Source: Streptomyces sp. Mut1 (GTDB lineage Bacteria > Actinomycetota > Actinomycetes > Streptomycetales > Streptomycetaceae). From it: DNA of 64,000 nt. Of this stretch, positions 7,331 to 14,241 are shown in pieces. Numbering within the stretch: the first letter of the stretch is position 1; each line of letters opens with the position of its first letter. Position numbers and translations under genes: made by a program. The stretch lies in the NCBI RefSeq assembly GCF_030719295.1, contig NZ_CP120997.1:3724501-3788500 (forward strand), read 5' to 3'. The notes below the pieces were generated by a model. That model did not search any database. It was not told where the DNA came from and worked only from the letters and a program-made list of their open reading frames with translations.

Positions 7331-8392
7331 GTGTCGCGCTCATCTGTCGCCCTGCCGCCTGTTCCCCCGGTCGGTGAGGTGCTTCGCCGTTACCCGCACG
7401 CCGGTGAGCCGCTCACCTGTACCCCGCTGTCCCAGGGGCTGCTCAACCACGGTTACCGGGTGTCCACCACCCGGGGCTCGTACTTCCTCAAGCACCACCT
7501 GGACGACGCCACCCGGGACCGGGCCACCATCGTCCGCCAGCACCGCGCCACCCGGCGCCTCCAGTCACTCGGCGTGCCCGTCGCCCCGCCCATCGAGGCC
7601 GGTGACGGCGAGACCGTCACCGAGATCGCCGGCCGCTGCTACGCCCTGCACCCCTGGGTCGACGGCCTGCACCGCGGCGGCGCACAGCTCACCCTCGCCC
7701 AGTCGATGCGTCTCGGGACGCTCCTCGGAGCCGTACACACGGGTCTTGAGCAGGTCATGGGGGGCGAGCGGGGCGCGGACGCGGCTGCGGGTGGTGCCGG
7801 CGGGAGTCCGGCCGGGTACGCGAGTCCCGAGGCCGCCGACACCTTCGCGCTGATCGGCGATCTGCTGGCCGCCGCCCGCGGGAGCGGCACCCGGGACTCC
7901 TTCGACGAGTTGGCCGAGCACCGGCTGCGGGAGCGGCGCGTCCTGCTGGAACGGCACGCGGACCGCCGCCCGCCCGCCCCCGGCATCCCGGCGACCGGCT
8001 GGGTGCACGGCGACTTCCACCCGCTGAACGTGCTCTACCGGGGCGCCGACCCGGTGGCGATCCTCGACTGGGACCGGCTGGCCGTCCAGCCGCGCGCGGA
8101 GGAGGCGGTCCGGGCGGCGGCGATCTTCTTCGTCCAGCCCGCCGGCGCGCTGGACCTGGCGAAGGTGCGGGTCTACGCGCGGGCCTACCGGCGGGCGGCC
8201 GGGGCCGACGCGTCGGAACTGGCCGCGGCCGTGCACCGGGTGTGGTGGGAGCGGCTCAACGACTTCTGGATACTCCGCTGGCGCTACTGCCTCAACGACC
8301 GGAGGGCCGACCCGCAGTTTCCCGCGGTGTCGGCCCTGGCGGTCTGGTGGACCCGGGAGTACGAGGCGGTGCGCGCGGCCTTCACGGAGTGA
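7331..8392 (+). CDS. Aminoglycoside phosphotransferase (APH)-fold kinase
   Basis: A 353-aa small-molecule kinase of the APH/choline kinase superfamily. The catalytic Brenner loop is HGDFHPLNVLY and the metal-binding DFG-equivalent is ILDWDR. An N-terminal FLKHH segment would hold the ATP lysine. A Gly/Ala-rich insertion (AAAGGAGGSPAGYASPEA) interrupts the middle. GTG 7331 starts only 15 bases after the flavoprotein stop codon, so the two are probably cotranscribed. Members phosphorylate aminoglycosides, homoserine, choline or other alcohols. Nothing in the sequence shows it confers resistance. Confidence 0.85.
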   Translation: MSRSSVALPPVPPVGEVLRRYPHAGEPLTCTPLSQGLLNHGYRVSTTRGSYFLKHHLDDATRDRATIVRQHRATRRLQSLGVPVAPPIEAGDGETVTEIAGRCYALHPWVDGLHRGGAQLTLAQSMRLGTLLGAVHTGLEQVMGGERGADAAAGGAGGSPAGYASPEAADTFALIGDLLAAARGSGTRDSFDELAEHRLRERRVLLERHADRRPPAPGIPATGWVHGDFHPLNVLYRGADPVAILDWDRLAVQPRAEEAVRAAAIFFVQPAGALDLAKVRVYARAYRRAAGADASELAAAVHRVWWERLNDFWILRWRYCLNDRRADPQFPAVSALAVWWTREYEAVRAAFTE

Positions 8393-8408
8393 GGGCCGCG
8401 CGGCGCGC

Positions 8409-10094
8409 TCAGCCGGTGGCCGAGCCGGCGCCCCCGGTCGGCGTCCCGGCGGTGGCGCCTTCGGCGGCGCCGCCCGCGGCACCGTCGGCGCCCTCGGACG
8501 CGCCCTCGCTCGTACCCGTACCGCCGTCGCTGGAACCGGTGTCGCCGCCGTCGGTCCCCGTACCGCCGTTGCCGGAACCGTTGCTGTTGCCGTTACTGGT
8601 CCCGTTACTGCCGTTGCTGGAACCGTTACTGCTGTTGCCGCTCGTCGCCGAACCGCCGTTGGTGGTGCCCGTGCCGCCGTCCTCCGTGCCGCCCGTGTCC
8701 GGCTCGGTCGAGGGGGTCTCAGGCGCCTCGGACGTCTGGCTCGGCGTGTACGAGGGCTGCCGCGTGTTGTCCCAGGTGTTGCCGGTGCTGGTGCCGGGCA
8801 GCTCGGTGTCCTCGGTCTGTTCGGGCGTCGGCGTGGGGGATTCCTCCGTCGGGCTCGGCGAACTGGAGGTCTCGGTCGGCTGCTTCTCGTGGTTGTCGCC
8901 GCCGCTGTTCGCCGCGTTCAGCGCGATGGCCACGCCCGCGCCGATCGCGATCAGGGCGAGCACGACGAACAGCAGCACCTTGCCGCGTCCGCCGCCGCCC
9001 TGCCGGGTGCTGCCGCCGTCGTAACCGCCGTCGTCCGGGTTCATCGGCGGCAGGATCGGGGCCTGCGAGGTGTCGCCGTGCTGCGGGTAGCCCATGGCGC
9101 GGGTCGCGCCGGTCATGCCCCGGGGCGGGGTGCCGGAGCCGTCGTTGAGGACGACCGGGCCGGTGTTCCACGTACCGGTGTGGCCCCCCTGCACCTGGAG
9201 CATCTGCAAGCCGTACTGGACGAGCCCGCGCATCTCCTCGGCGCTCTGGAACCGGTCGTCCGGGTCCTTCGCCAGCGAACGCATGACGAGCCCGTCGAGC
9301 TCGGGCGGCACCACGTCGGAGATCCGCGACGGCGGGACCGGGGTGTCCTGGACGTGCTGGTACACCACGGAGAGCGGGGTCTCACCCGTGAAAGGGGGCC
9401 GCAGCGCGAGCAGTTCGTACAGCAGGCAGCCGGTGGCGTACAGGTCGGAGCGGTGGTCGACGGCCTTGCCGAGGGCCTGCTCGGGGGAGAGGTACTGCGG
9501 CGTGCCCATGACCATGCCGGTCTGCGTCATCGTGGACTGCGCGCCGTGCAGCGCGCGGGCGATGCCGAAGTCCATCACCTTGACCGCGCCGGAGTGCGTG
9601 ATGATCACGTTGGCCGGCTTGATGTCGCGGTGCACGATGCCGTGCTGGTGCGAGTAGGCGAGCGCCTCCAGCACCCCGGACACGATGATCAGCGCCTGCT
9701 CCGGGGGCGGGGCCTCGGCGTTGAGCAGCAGGTCCCGGATCGTGCGGCCCTCGACCAGCTCCATCACGATGTACGGGACGGTCTGCCCGTTGACCGTGTC
9801 CTCACCGGAGTCGTACACCGCCACGACCGCATGGTGGTTGAGCCCGGCGACCGACTGCGCCTCGCGCGTGAACCGCGCCTTGGAGACCGGGTCCTCGGCG
9901 AGATCGGAGCGCAGCAGTTTCACCGCGACCGTACGTCCGAGCCGGACGTCCTCCGCCGCGAACACCTCGGCCATGCCGCCCCGGCCGAGCCGGTGGGTCA
10001 GCCGGTAGCGCCCGTCGCCGACGACCCCTCCGATGCCCCAGGATTCGGTGCCATCCGGAACTCCGCCGCCGTTTGCTTCGGGTTCGGGTGCCAT
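8409..10094 (-). CDS. Transmembrane Ser/Thr protein kinase with Asn/Ser/Gly-rich extracellular tail
   Basis: A 561-aa Hanks-type kinase. The kinase domain (about residues 28-290) has the glycine loop GRGGMAEVF, the ATP lysine in VAVKLL, the catalytic loop HRDIKPANVI and DFGIA. Its activation segment STMTQTGMVMGTPQYLSPEQA contains Thr sites typical of autophosphorylation. A linker leads to one transmembrane helix (KVLLFVVLALIAIGAGVAIA). The remaining ~165 residues, predicted outside the membrane, are low-complexity: first Ser/Thr/Pro/Glu-rich, then runs of Asn, Ser and Gly. No PASTA domain is present, unlike PknB at 50518. ATG 10094 has GAGG upstream. It is divergent from another kinase gene at 10446. 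Confidence 0.93.
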   Translation of the reverse strand: MAPEPEANGGGVPDGTESWGIGGVVGDGRYRLTHRLGRGGMAEVFAAEDVRLGRTVAVKLLRSDLAEDPVSKARFTREAQSVAGLNHHAVVAVYDSGEDTVNGQTVPYIVMELVEGRTIRDLLLNAEAPPPEQALIIVSGVLEALAYSHQHGIVHRDIKPANVIITHSGAVKVMDFGIARALHGAQSTMTQTGMVMGTPQYLSPEQALGKAVDHRSDLYATGCLLYELLALRPPFTGETPLSVVYQHVQDTPVPPSRISDVVPPELDGLVMRSLAKDPDDRFQSAEEMRGLVQYGLQMLQVQGGHTGTWNTGPVVLNDGSGTPPRGMTGATRAMGYPQHGDTSQAPILPPMNPDDGGYDGGSTRQGGGGRGKVLLFVVLALIAIGAGVAIALNAANSGGDNHEKQPTETSSSPSPTEESPTPTPEQTEDTELPGTSTGNTWDNTRQPSYTPSQTSEAPETPSTEPDTGGTEDGGTGTTNGGSATSGNSSNGSSNGSNGTSNGNSNGSGNGGTGTDGGDTGSSDGGTGTSEGASEGADGAAGGAAEGATAGTPTGGAGSATG

Positions 10095-10389
10095 CAGTCC
10101 TCGCCGTCGTATCTGTCCGCGTCCGTCCGCGCGTCCGCGGGGTCTCACGGTGTCTTGCTGCGTTCCCGGCTGCGCTGCCGGCCGCATTGCCCCGTCACGC
10201 TACAGCCTCCGTCGGACCCGCCGATTCCGAGCCGGACCGGCCATCCAATCGGCTGGCGCGCCGCCCGCGCAAATTCCATGCGGTTCCTGTAACGCTTCCG
10301 AGACGCTTCTTGTGCGTAGGGTCACGGAACGGGCACCTGGCTTGACGTGTCGTACCCCTCGGGCAGACTTGGCCAGTAATACGGATCAT

Positions 10390-10432
10390 CGCGTGAGTCG
10401 CGCGCCGAGTTTCGCGTGGATCGCGCGCCGAG
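10390..10432. repeat. Pair of 20-bp direct repeats before the second kinase gene
   Basis: CGCGTGAGTCGCGCGCCGAG (10390-10409) and CGCGTGGATCGCGCGCCGAG (10413-10432) differ at two positions. They are offset by 23 bp, about two helical turns. They lie in the 351-bp divergent region 10095-10445 between the two kinase genes, ending 13 bases before the ATG. They may be paired binding sites. A TTGACG hexamer near 10342 is a possible -35. Nothing else was recognised in this region. Confidence 0.4.
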
Positions 10433-10445
10433 GGGGAAGCAAGTC

Positions 10446-12101
10446 ATGAGCCACGACGGCGCACACGGTTCGCAGGGCCGCTACGCGGGCGGTTCGGTTG
10501 CCGGCGGCCGCTACCAGCTGCGTGACCTGCTCGGCGAAGGCGGGATGGCGTCCGTATACCTGGCGTACGACTCCGCGCTCGACCGCCAGGTCGCGATCAA
10601 GACCCTCCACACCGAGCTGGGCCGCGAGCAGTCCTTCCGGGAGCGCTTCCGCCGCGAGGCCCAGGCCGTCGCCAAGCTCCAGCACACCAACATCGTCTCG
10701 GTGTTCGACACCGGCGAGGACGAGCTCGGCGGCGCGCTGATGCCGTACATCGTGATGGAGTACGTCGAGGGACAGCCGCTCGGCTCCGTCCTGGCGGCGG
10801 ACATCCGCTCCCAGGGCGCGATGCCGGCCGACAAGGCGCTCAAGGTCACGGCCGATGTGCTGGCCGCTCTGGACACCAGCCACGAAATGGGCCTGGTCCA
10901 CCGCGACATCAAGCCGGGCAACGTGATGGTGACCAAGCGCGGCGTCGTGAAGGTCATGGACTTCGGTATCGCCCGCGCCATGCAGTCGGGCGTCACGTCG
11001 ATGACGCAGACCGGCATGGTCGTCGGCACCCCGCAGTACCTCTCCCCCGAACAGGCCCTCGGCCGCGGGGTGGACGCGCGCTCCGACCTCTACTCGGTCG
11101 GCATCATGCTCTTCCAGCTGCTGACCGGCCGCCTCCCCTTCGACGCGGACTCCCCGCTCGCCATCGCGTACGCGCATGTGCAGGAGGAGCCCGTCCCCCC
11201 GTCCACGGTCAACCGCGCGCTGACCCCGGCGATGGACGCCCTCGTCGCCCGCGCGCTCAAGAAGAACCCGAACGAGCGCTTCCCGAGCGCGGCGGCGATG
11301 CAGGACGAGATCGCGCGCGTGCTGAGCGCGGGTGTGCAGACCACCGCTCCGGTGATCGTCGGGGACGGCAGCGTCCCGGCGAACAGCGGCTCGGGCGTCG
11401 GCTCGGCGGTCTTCCCGCCGGTCGACCAGTCCGCGCCCGCCCCGCAGAGCGTCCAGACGCCCTACCAGCCGGGCCCCTACCAGTCCCAGCAGCAGCCAGG
11501 ACCGTACGGGCCCACGACGCCGGCCCCCGCCCCGGGACCGTCGTACGGCTACCCGCAGACGCCGGCGCCCGCCTACCGGACCGGCGCGCCCATGGTGCCG
11601 ATGCAGCACCAGACGCCCCCGCCGTACACGATCTCCCCGCAGACGACGGCCACCCCTGCGGGGGGCGGCTCCAAGCGGAACATGCCGGTGATCATCGGCT
11701 CGATCGTCGTCGCGCTGGTCGCCATCGGCGGCCTGATCACGGTCATCGCGGTAACCGGCAACGACGACAAGGGCGGAACCGAGGCTTCGGCGAGCGAGTC
11801 CCCCGCCGGCGAGCACCGCGATCCGGAACGCAACCGCACGATGAAGACCGAGAAGTGCACGGACGCCATAGAGGACTCGGACGACCCGAACAAGGTCAGC
11901 GCCCCGAGCTTCCTCTACAAGGACATCCTCTCGGCACGCGCCTGCGCGGACGCGGCGGGCTGGACGATCAAGCAGATCAAGGTCCCCGGGAACGCGTACG
12001 CGGAGGACCAGATCATCGACCAGTTCCCCACGCCCGGGACGGCGGTGCCGGAGACCGGCGCCCACTTCGAACTGCGCATCGCCACGGGGGACCCCGCGTA
12101 G
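10446..12101 (+). CDS. Transmembrane Ser/Thr protein kinase with one PASTA-like domain
   Basis: A 551-aa Hanks-type kinase. The catalytic domain has LLGEGGMASVYLAYD, VAIKTL (ATP Lys), HRDIKPGNVMV, DFGIA and TMTQTGMVVGTPQYLSPEQA. A long Pro/Gln/Tyr-rich cytoplasmic linker (about residues 300-410) is followed by one membrane helix (VIIGSIVVALVAIGGLITVI). A single C-terminal extracellular PASTA-like domain (about residues 465-551) contains two cysteines that could form a disulfide. ATG 10446 follows GGGGGAAG. Its kinase domain resembles that of the divergent neighbour, which suggests an old duplication with different sensor tails. Confidence 0.93.
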   Translation: MSHDGAHGSQGRYAGGSVAGGRYQLRDLLGEGGMASVYLAYDSALDRQVAIKTLHTELGREQSFRERFRREAQAVAKLQHTNIVSVFDTGEDELGGALMPYIVMEYVEGQPLGSVLAADIRSQGAMPADKALKVTADVLAALDTSHEMGLVHRDIKPGNVMVTKRGVVKVMDFGIARAMQSGVTSMTQTGMVVGTPQYLSPEQALGRGVDARSDLYSVGIMLFQLLTGRLPFDADSPLAIAYAHVQEEPVPPSTVNRALTPAMDALVARALKKNPNERFPSAAAMQDEIARVLSAGVQTTAPVIVGDGSVPANSGSGVGSAVFPPVDQSAPAPQSVQTPYQPGPYQSQQQPGPYGPTTPAPAPGPSYGYPQTPAPAYRTGAPMVPMQHQTPPPYTISPQTTATPAGGGSKRNMPVIIGSIVVALVAIGGLITVIAVTGNDDKGGTEASASESPAGEHRDPERNRTMKTEKCTDAIEDSDDPNKVSAPSFLYKDILSARACADAAGWTIKQIKVPGNAYAEDQIIDQFPTPGTAVPETGAHFELRIATGDPA

Positions 12102-12175
12102 GGTCTGTCCGGCGGATCTCCGTGCGGCGGTCCGCGGCGTCATCCGTACGTACCACCTGAGGTGCCGGTCGTACG

Positions 12176-12187
12176 GTCACATGTGAC
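12176..12187. promoter_or_regulatory. 12-bp palindrome before the small membrane-protein gene
   Basis: GTCACATGTGAC is a perfect palindrome ending nine bases upstream of ATG 12197, where a ribosome-binding site would be expected. It is a candidate operator, or may affect translation. A chance palindrome cannot be excluded. Confidence 0.3.
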
Positions 12188-12196
12188 GGTGGCCGC

Positions 12197-12664
12197 ATGG
12201 CTTCGGGACGACTCTCCGCACGCTCCTCGCGGGGCGTGGCCTGCCTGGCGTTGACGGCGGCCGCGGCCCTGGGAGGCGTGACGCCGGCCTTCCCCTCCTC
12301 CTCCCCCTCGCCGTCACCCACCGCTGGAACGGCGCCCCCCGAGAGCATGCAGTCGCCGCCGCTCGCCGGTTGGTCCGCCGGGGCCGGGCGGCAGCGGCCC
12401 GGCCGGTCGCCCGCCGAGCTGGCCCGGCAGGACGCGCTGGACGAGCGGGCCGAGCGCGAGGAGCAGCCGGCGACGACGGAGCCCGCCTCCGTCCCTGCCT
12501 TCACGCCCGACCCGCGCGACTTCCCCGAGGACGCTCCGGCGGGGCGGCAGGCTCTCGACGAGGCGACCGTCCACCGGGTGCAGCAGGTGTCGCTCGGCGC
12601 GGGAATCGCCCTGGTGGGACTGGGTATCGGCTTCCTCGCCCTCCGTATGCGCCGCGCCGGCTGA
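12197..12664 (+). CDS. Small exported membrane-anchored protein of unknown function
   Basis: A 155-aa protein with a basic N-terminus and hydrophobic signal (ACLALTAAAALGGVTPAF), a Ser/Pro-rich segment and a charged, Glu/Arg-rich middle. A C-terminal transmembrane helix (VSLGAGIALVGLGIGFLAL) is followed by positive residues RMRRAG. This is the layout of a bitopic protein with the middle outside the cell. I do not recognise a family. It follows the kinase gene by 95 bases and is followed by a hairpin, so it may be a single-gene unit. Confidence 0.65.
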   Translation: MASGRLSARSSRGVACLALTAAAALGGVTPAFPSSSPSPSPTAGTAPPESMQSPPLAGWSAGAGRQRPGRSPAELARQDALDERAEREEQPATTEPASVPAFTPDPRDFPEDAPAGRQALDEATVHRVQQVSLGAGIALVGLGIGFLALRMRRAG

Positions 12665-12666
12665 GA

Positions 12667-12696
12667 CCCGGGCCGAACCCCTGTGCACGGCCCGGG
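12667..12696 (+). terminator. Hairpin after the small membrane-protein gene
   Basis: CCCGGGCC and GGCCCGGG form an 8-bp stem with a 14-base loop immediately after the stop codon. It separates this gene from the PadR promoter. Confidence 0.45.
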
Positions 12697-12702
12697 GGAA
12701 AC

Positions 12703-12741
12703 TTGCGCTCGCCAACATACTCGGTATACATACTCAGTATG
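12703..12741 (+). promoter_or_regulatory. PadR promoter with two operator palindromes, one covering the start codon
   Basis: Two related inverted repeats lie here: ATAC-TCG-GTAT (12717-12727) and the perfect CATACT-C-AGTATG (12729-12741). The second includes the PadR ATG (12739-12741). A TTGCGC at 12703-12708 followed by TATACAT at 12725-12731 gives a plausible -35/-10 pair that would start transcription at or next to the ATG. No ribosome-binding site is present. The data fit a leaderless, autorepressed promoter. Confidence 0.6.
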
Positions 12742-13350
12742 TCGATCCGCCACGGGCTTCTCGCCCTCCTGGAGCGAGGGCCGCGCTACGGCTCCCAGCT
12801 CCGCACCGAATTCGAATCGCGCACCGGCTCCACCTGGCCGCTCAACGTCGGGCAGGTGTACACGACGCTGAGCAGACTGGAGCGCGACGGCCTGGTCGTC
12901 CAGGACGCGGAGGACGACCAGGGTCACGCCCTCTACTCGATCAGCGACGCCGGGCGCACCGAGCTGCGCTCCTGGTTCGAGACGCCGGTCGACCGCAGCA
13001 GCCCGCCCCGGGACGAGCTGGCCATCAAGCTCGCCATGGCGGTCGGCGCGCCCGGCGTGGACATCAGGGCCGTCATCCAGGCCCAGCGCCACCACACCGT
13101 CAAGGCCATGCAGGACTACACCCGCCTCAAGGCGCAGTCCCTGGCCCAGGCCCCCGCCAACCGGGACGAGGTCGCCTGGCTGCTCGTCGTGGAGCAGCTG
13201 ATATTCCAGGCCGAGGCCGAGGCCCGGTGGCTGGACCACTGCGAGGCCCGGCTGATCCGCCTCGCCGAGGCCGCCGCCAGGGAGCCGGAGCAGCGCACGG
13301 CCCCGGCCACCGCTTCCCGTCCCGCCGGCCGGACCCGCGCGCGCCGCTGA
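12739..13350 (+). CDS. PadR-family transcriptional regulator
   Basis: A 203-aa PadR regulator with an N-terminal winged helix: RHGLLALLERGPRYGSQLRT, then VGQVYTTLSRLERDGLV. The C-terminal helical dimerisation region runs from about residue 90 to 185 (PadR/Vir-type). PadR proteins often repress an adjacent ABC exporter and are released by its substrate. The next two genes encode exactly such a transporter. The ATG 12739 lies inside a palindromic operator and lacks a ribosome-binding site. The Arg-rich last 25 residues look unstructured. Confidence 0.9.
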   Translation: MSIRHGLLALLERGPRYGSQLRTEFESRTGSTWPLNVGQVYTTLSRLERDGLVVQDAEDDQGHALYSISDAGRTELRSWFETPVDRSSPPRDELAIKLAMAVGAPGVDIRAVIQAQRHHTVKAMQDYTRLKAQSLAQAPANRDEVAWLLVVEQLIFQAEAEARWLDHCEARLIRLAEAAAREPEQRTAPATASRPAGRTRARR

Positions 13351-13473
13351 GCCCGCGCGCCCGGGTCCGCCCGCACGGCGGCCGCGGGCCCGTCACACCA
13401 CACCGAGGCTCCACGCGGTGCCGCACGCGTCCGGCACCGCCCACAGATCCGTTCCAAGGGGGGAACCACCCGC

Positions 13474-14241
13474 ATGTCCCTGCACGTTCCGTCGCCATCC
13501 GCACCGCCTTTGACGGTGGACACACCGGTCCTCGAACTCCGCTCCCTCATCCGCACGCACGGCACCGGCATCGCCGAGGTGCACGCGCTGCGCGGCATCA
13601 GCCTCTCGGTGCACGCCGGTGAACTCGTCGCCGTGATGGGCCCGTCCGGCTCGGGCAAGTCGACTCTGCTGACCCTCGCCGGCGGGCTCGACACCGCGAG
13701 CGGCGGCCAGGTGATCATCGAGGGCCAGGACATCTCCACGCTCGGCCGCAAGGGCATCGCCGCCCTGCGCCGCCGCAGCGTCGGCTACGTCTTCCAGGAC
13801 TACAACCTGATCCCCGCCCTGACCGCCGCCGAGAACATCGCCCTGCCGCGCGAACTCGACGGGGTCTCCGTGCGCAAGGCCCGTAAGGAGGCACGGGCCG
13901 CCCTGGAGGAGATGAACCTCCTGGAGATCGCGGACCGCTTCCCCGACGAGATGTCCGGCGGCCAGCAGCAGCGCGTCGCCATCGCCCGCGCGCTGGTGGG
14001 GGACCGGCGCCTGGTGCTCGCCGACGAGCCGACCGGGGCCCTGGACTCCGAGACCGGCGAGGCCGTCCTCGCCCTGCTGCGCAACCGCTGCGACCAGGGC
14101 GCGGCCGGGGTGATGGTCACGCACGAACCGCGCTACGCGGCCTGGGCCGACCGGGTCGTCTTCCTCCGGGACGGTTCGATCGTCGACCAGACACTGACCG
14201 CAGGGGCCGACTCGCTGCTGGCCGCCGGAGGAGCCGAGTGA
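13474..14241 (+). CDS. ABC transporter ATP-binding protein (MacB/LolD type)
   Basis: A 255-aa ATPase subunit. It has Walker A GPSGSGKST, Q-loop VFQDYNLIP, signature MSGGQQQRVAIARAL, Walker B LVLADEP and H-loop VTHEP, all intact. The LAGGLDTASGG and EPTGALDSETG segments are typical of MacB/LolD/SalX-type ATPases that work with FtsX-like permeases. ATG 13474 follows AAGGGGGGAA with wide spacing. It overlaps the permease gene by four bases (GTGA). The PadR gene upstream probably controls the pair. The substrate is unknown; lipopeptide, bacteriocin or envelope-stress roles are known for the family. Confidence 0.92.
   Translation: MSLHVPSPSAPPLTVDTPVLELRSLIRTHGTGIAEVHALRGISLSVHAGELVAVMGPSGSGKSTLLTLAGGLDTASGGQVIIEGQDISTLGRKGIAALRRRSVGYVFQDYNLIPALTAAENIALPRELDGVSVRKARKEARAALEEMNLLEIADRFPDEMSGGQQQRVAIARALVGDRRLVLADEPTGALDSETGEAVLALLRNRCDQGAAGVMVTHEPRYAAWADRVVFLRDGSIVDQTLTAGADSLLAAGGAE

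Noticed and set aside
7331..8392. Antibiotic resistance gene (aminoglycoside phosphotransferase)
   Set aside because: Only the general APH fold is visible. No resistance-specific features are seen, and it lies in core metabolism next to a flavoprotein gene, so a resistance call is not justified.
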